Shown here: in pieces, positions 6,509 to 7,700 of the stretch
Numbering within the stretch: the first letter of the stretch is position 1
Layout: every line of letters starts with the position of its first letter
Assembly: GCA_023487965.1 (NCBI GenBank)
Contig: JAMDBV010000001.1
Location: 1 to 7,700 of the forward strand
Direction of reading: 5' to 3'
Length of the DNA stretch: 7,700 nt
Source of the DNA: Patescibacteria group bacterium
GTDB taxonomy: Bacteria > Patescibacteriota > Minisyncoccia > Phycocordibacterales > PALSA-1337
Notes under the pieces: generated by a model
The model's database searches: none
Told to the model about the DNA's origin: nothing
The model's input: only the letters and a program-made list of their open reading frames with translations
Made by a program: the position numbers and the translations under genes

Positions 6509-6554
6509 AATTGCACGACGCGATAAACTGTGTTCACAAATGTCTTCGGGCCCA

Positions 6555-6571
6555 CCTCCGATGAATGGAGG
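6555..6571. other. Short hairpin between pemK and rmuC
   Basis: CCTCC (6555-6559) and GGAGG (6567-6571) form a 5-bp stem with a 7-nt loop. It lies downstream of pemK and upstream of the rmuC promoter. There is no U-run after it on either strand, so it is not a standard intrinsic terminator. A GGGCCC palindrome adjoins it (6548-6553). Its function is unknown and it may be chance. Confidence 0.3.
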
Positions 6572-6585
6572 AGAAAAAGCAGCCA

Positions 6586-6972
6586 TTATAGCAGAGCCTT
6601 GATGGCCTGTTTTGTTTTTTGAAACACTTCCCTATCCAAATATCCGACACGATTGATAAAACGCTTATTATCAATCAGCCGTAAATGAGATATTAACGCA
6701 GAGGCTATTTCCCCGTCGACCATGCCAATTGGAATATAATATGGATTTATCTTTGGGGACGAGGATAGCGGAACAATCCAACACAGCCTTCTACTAAAGC
6801 CCCTAATAATCAGAACAGGTCGCTCAAACTGAGATCCTTTGCCGTCTTCCTCAAAGCCGACATTTACAACAAGAGAGCACCACCATATTTCCCTCTCGTG
6901 ATAAAAGTGATTTTCACCGTCGTCGTGAATCACCTTCTTCAATTTATTCCACCTGTTAAATTTCTTCTTCAT
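6586..6972 (-). CDS. PemK/MazF-family toxin-like protein, no adjacent antitoxin
   Basis: PemK/MazF proteins are usually sequence-specific mRNA endoribonucleases of type II toxin-antitoxin systems. This 128-residue product has a basic N-terminal extension (MKKKFNRWNKLKK), then the PemK-like barrel: YHEREIWWCSLVVNVGFEEDGKG (24-46), FERPVLII with the conserved Arg51-Pro52, and IVPLSSS (66-72) at the place of the family's second catalytic Ser/Thr. Length and motifs suggest an intact fold. The start at 6972 is preferred because a promoter lies 6 nt upstream; an in-frame TTG at 6978 would add two residues but falls before the predicted transcript start. No antitoxin gene is seen on either side: upstream is a promoter region shared with infB, downstream is rmuC. 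It may be a lone toxin, paired with a distant antitoxin, or a domesticated nuclease. Fold assignment is firmer than function. Confidence 0.85.
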   Translation of the reverse strand: MKKKFNRWNKLKKVIHDDGENHFYHEREIWWCSLVVNVGFEEDGKGSQFERPVLIIRGFSRRLCWIVPLSSSPKINPYYIPIGMVDGEIASALISHLRLIDNKRFINRVGYLDREVFQKTKQAIKALL

Positions 6973-6978
6973 AGGCAA

Positions 6979-7006
6979 ATGATAATCGAAATCTGACTTA
7001 TGTGAA
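6979..7006 (-). promoter_or_regulatory. Leaderless-type promoter of the PemK-like gene
   Basis: On the minus strand, TTCACA (7001-7006; 5 of 6), a 16-bp spacer and TATCAT (6979-6984; 5 of 6) lie 6 nt before the ATG at 6972. No palindromic operator of the kind used by autoregulating toxin-antitoxin operons is obvious nearby. Confidence 0.55.
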
Positions 7007-7065
7007 CTTCCGAAATATTTATTGTTGTGTTTAAATAGGGGATCTACGATATATTTCCTTCGAAT

Positions 7066-7095
7066 TTGTCATTTATGCGATAAGTATGGTATAGT
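7066..7095 (+). promoter_or_regulatory. Leaderless-type promoter of infB
   Basis: TTGTCA (7066-7071; 5 of 6), an 18-bp spacer and TATAGT (7090-7095; 5 of 6) are followed after 7 nt by the ATG at 7103. The predicted leader is 0-1 nt. It is divergent from the PemK-like promoter, with about 60 bp of AT-rich DNA between the two -35 elements. Confidence 0.6.
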
Positions 7096-7102
7096 ATTCG
7101 CA

Positions 7103-7700
7103 ATGTCAAATAAAGCTGTAAATAACCGCATTTCGCGGGCTCCAATAGTTGTTGTCATGGGCCATATTGATCATGGCAAGTCCACTCTTTTGGACTTCAT
7201 CCGCAAAAGTAATATCGTCGCCGGTGAAGCTGGTGGCATAACCCAGCACGTCGGCGCATACGAAGCGGAGCACGTATCTTCCGAGAATAAAACGCATCGC
7301 ATCACATTCCTGGATACTCCAGGACATGCGGCTTTTTGCAGTATTCGTGAGAGAGGTACCAAGGCCGCCGATATCGCCATTCTTGTCGTGTCTGCCGAGG
7401 ACGGTGTTAAACCGCAGACATTGGAAGCATACAATGAGATCAAGTCCGCCAATATTCCCTACATTGTCGCCATAAACAAGATTGACAAACCAAATGCCGA
7501 TGTCGATCGTGCGAAGCAAAGTCTCGGCGAGAATGAAATATATGTCGAAGGTTGGGGTGGCGATATACCGTGTGTCGCGATTTCCGCCCTGAATGGTACC
7601 GGCGTATCGGACCTCCTCGACATGATCGTTCTCATTGCTGAAATGCATGAATTACGCGCTGACGAGAACGCGGATGCCACCGGCATAATCGTCGAATCAG
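7103..7700 (+). CDS. infB: Translation initiation factor IF-2, N-terminal part (cut by window edge)
   Basis: IF-2 is the GTPase that places initiator fMet-tRNA on the ribosome and drives subunit joining. The visible 199 codons hold a whole G domain: G1 GHIDHGKST (20-28), G2 GGITQH (44-49), G3 DTPGH (71-75), G4 NKID (125-128) and G5 SAL (161-163). The family segments LVVSAEDGVKPQT and WGGD and the start of domain II (ATGIIVES) follow. The frame stays open to the right edge. Only about 13 residues precede the G domain, so the IF2-N subdomains and linker of most bacterial IF-2 proteins are missing. The start at 7103 is supported by a promoter ending 7 nt upstream. The gene is alone here, not behind nusA as in many bacteria. 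Confidence 0.96.
   Translation, partial: MSNKAVNNRISRAPIVVVMGHIDHGKSTLLDFIRKSNIVAGEAGGITQHVGAYEAEHVSSENKTHRITFLDTPGHAAFCSIRERGTKAADIAILVVSAEDGVKPQTLEAYNEIKSANIPYIVAINKIDKPNADVDRAKQSLGENEIYVEGWGGDIPCVAISALNGTGVSDLLDMIVLIAEMHELRADENADATGIIVES

Noticed and set aside
6472..6555. Longer rmuC reading from GTG 6555, with GGAGG beside it
   Set aside because: GGAGG overlaps or touches the GTG, leaving no spacer, and the rmuC promoter lies inside the extension. The extra residues do not look like RmuC.
6555..6571. Intrinsic terminator for pemK
   Set aside because: The stem is only 5 bp and no U-run follows it on either strand.
6585..6590. TATAAT on the minus strand at the pemK stop codon
   Set aside because: A perfect hexamer but with no usable -35, and it would give rmuC a leader of about 100 nt, unlike the better-placed TTGTCA/TACAAT promoter.
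7313..7336. IF-2 segment TPGHAAF taken as an odd variant of TPGHEAF
   Set aside because: TPGHAAF is also, as I recall it, the form in E. coli IF-2, so it is normal variation.
7106..7686. Minus-strand open frames opposite infB
   Set aside because: Antisense to a clear IF-2 G domain with all five G motifs.

Overview
The window looks like a piece of a small-genome bacterial chromosome, most likely a member of the Candidate Phyla Radiation (Patescibacteria, Parcubacteria-like). This is inferred from protein character, not from a search. RecR carries a Toprim segment (GLYFVLGGTIPILEK) of a type I associate with Parcubacteria. IF-2 starts directly at its G domain with no IF2-N region. The PemK/MazF-like toxin has the YHEREIWWCSL start that I associate with the same group. 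All genes read with the standard bacterial code. I see no tRNA, rRNA, CRISPR array, transposase or prophage gene, and no gene-free stretch longer than 300 bases.

Layout from left to right: (1) the 5' end of a minus-strand gene for a membrane-anchored protein, cut by the window edge; (2) a 76-bp divergent promoter region; (3) a plus-strand pair, a CorA-family transporter and cysteinyl-tRNA synthetase (cysS), overlapping by 10 bp; (4) a small minus-strand coiled-coil gene whose 3' end overlaps the 3' end of cysS; (5) a 192-bp AT-rich spacer holding an 11-bp-phased A-tract array; (6) a plus-strand pair, dnaB and recR, one base apart; (7) minus-strand rplU (ribosomal protein L21), convergent with recR; (8) a REP/MITE-like inverted-repeat element; (9) minus-strand rmuC; (10) a minus-strand solitary PemK/MazF-like toxin; (11) a 130-bp divergent promoter region; (12) the 5' part of plus-strand infB, cut by the right edge. 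The content is mainly housekeeping: translation (cysS, rplU, infB), replication and recombination (dnaB, recR, rmuC) and cation transport (corA).

The most striking signal is how transcription and translation starts are arranged. Of the seven genes with a clear own promoter, five have a sigma70-type -10 hexamer exactly 6 nt before the ATG, one has it 7 nt before and one 9 nt before. An initiating polymerase would therefore begin at or within about three bases of the start codon, giving leaderless mRNAs. No clear Shine-Dalgarno sequence precedes these starts. The rule also fixes the starts of rmuC, pemK, rplU and the partial gene.

Other points for a second look: the phased A-tract array just upstream of the dnaB promoter (probable intrinsic DNA curvature), the CorA homologue without the GMN selectivity signature, and the inverted-repeat element between rmuC and rplU. 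I found no multi-gene system that I would call new.
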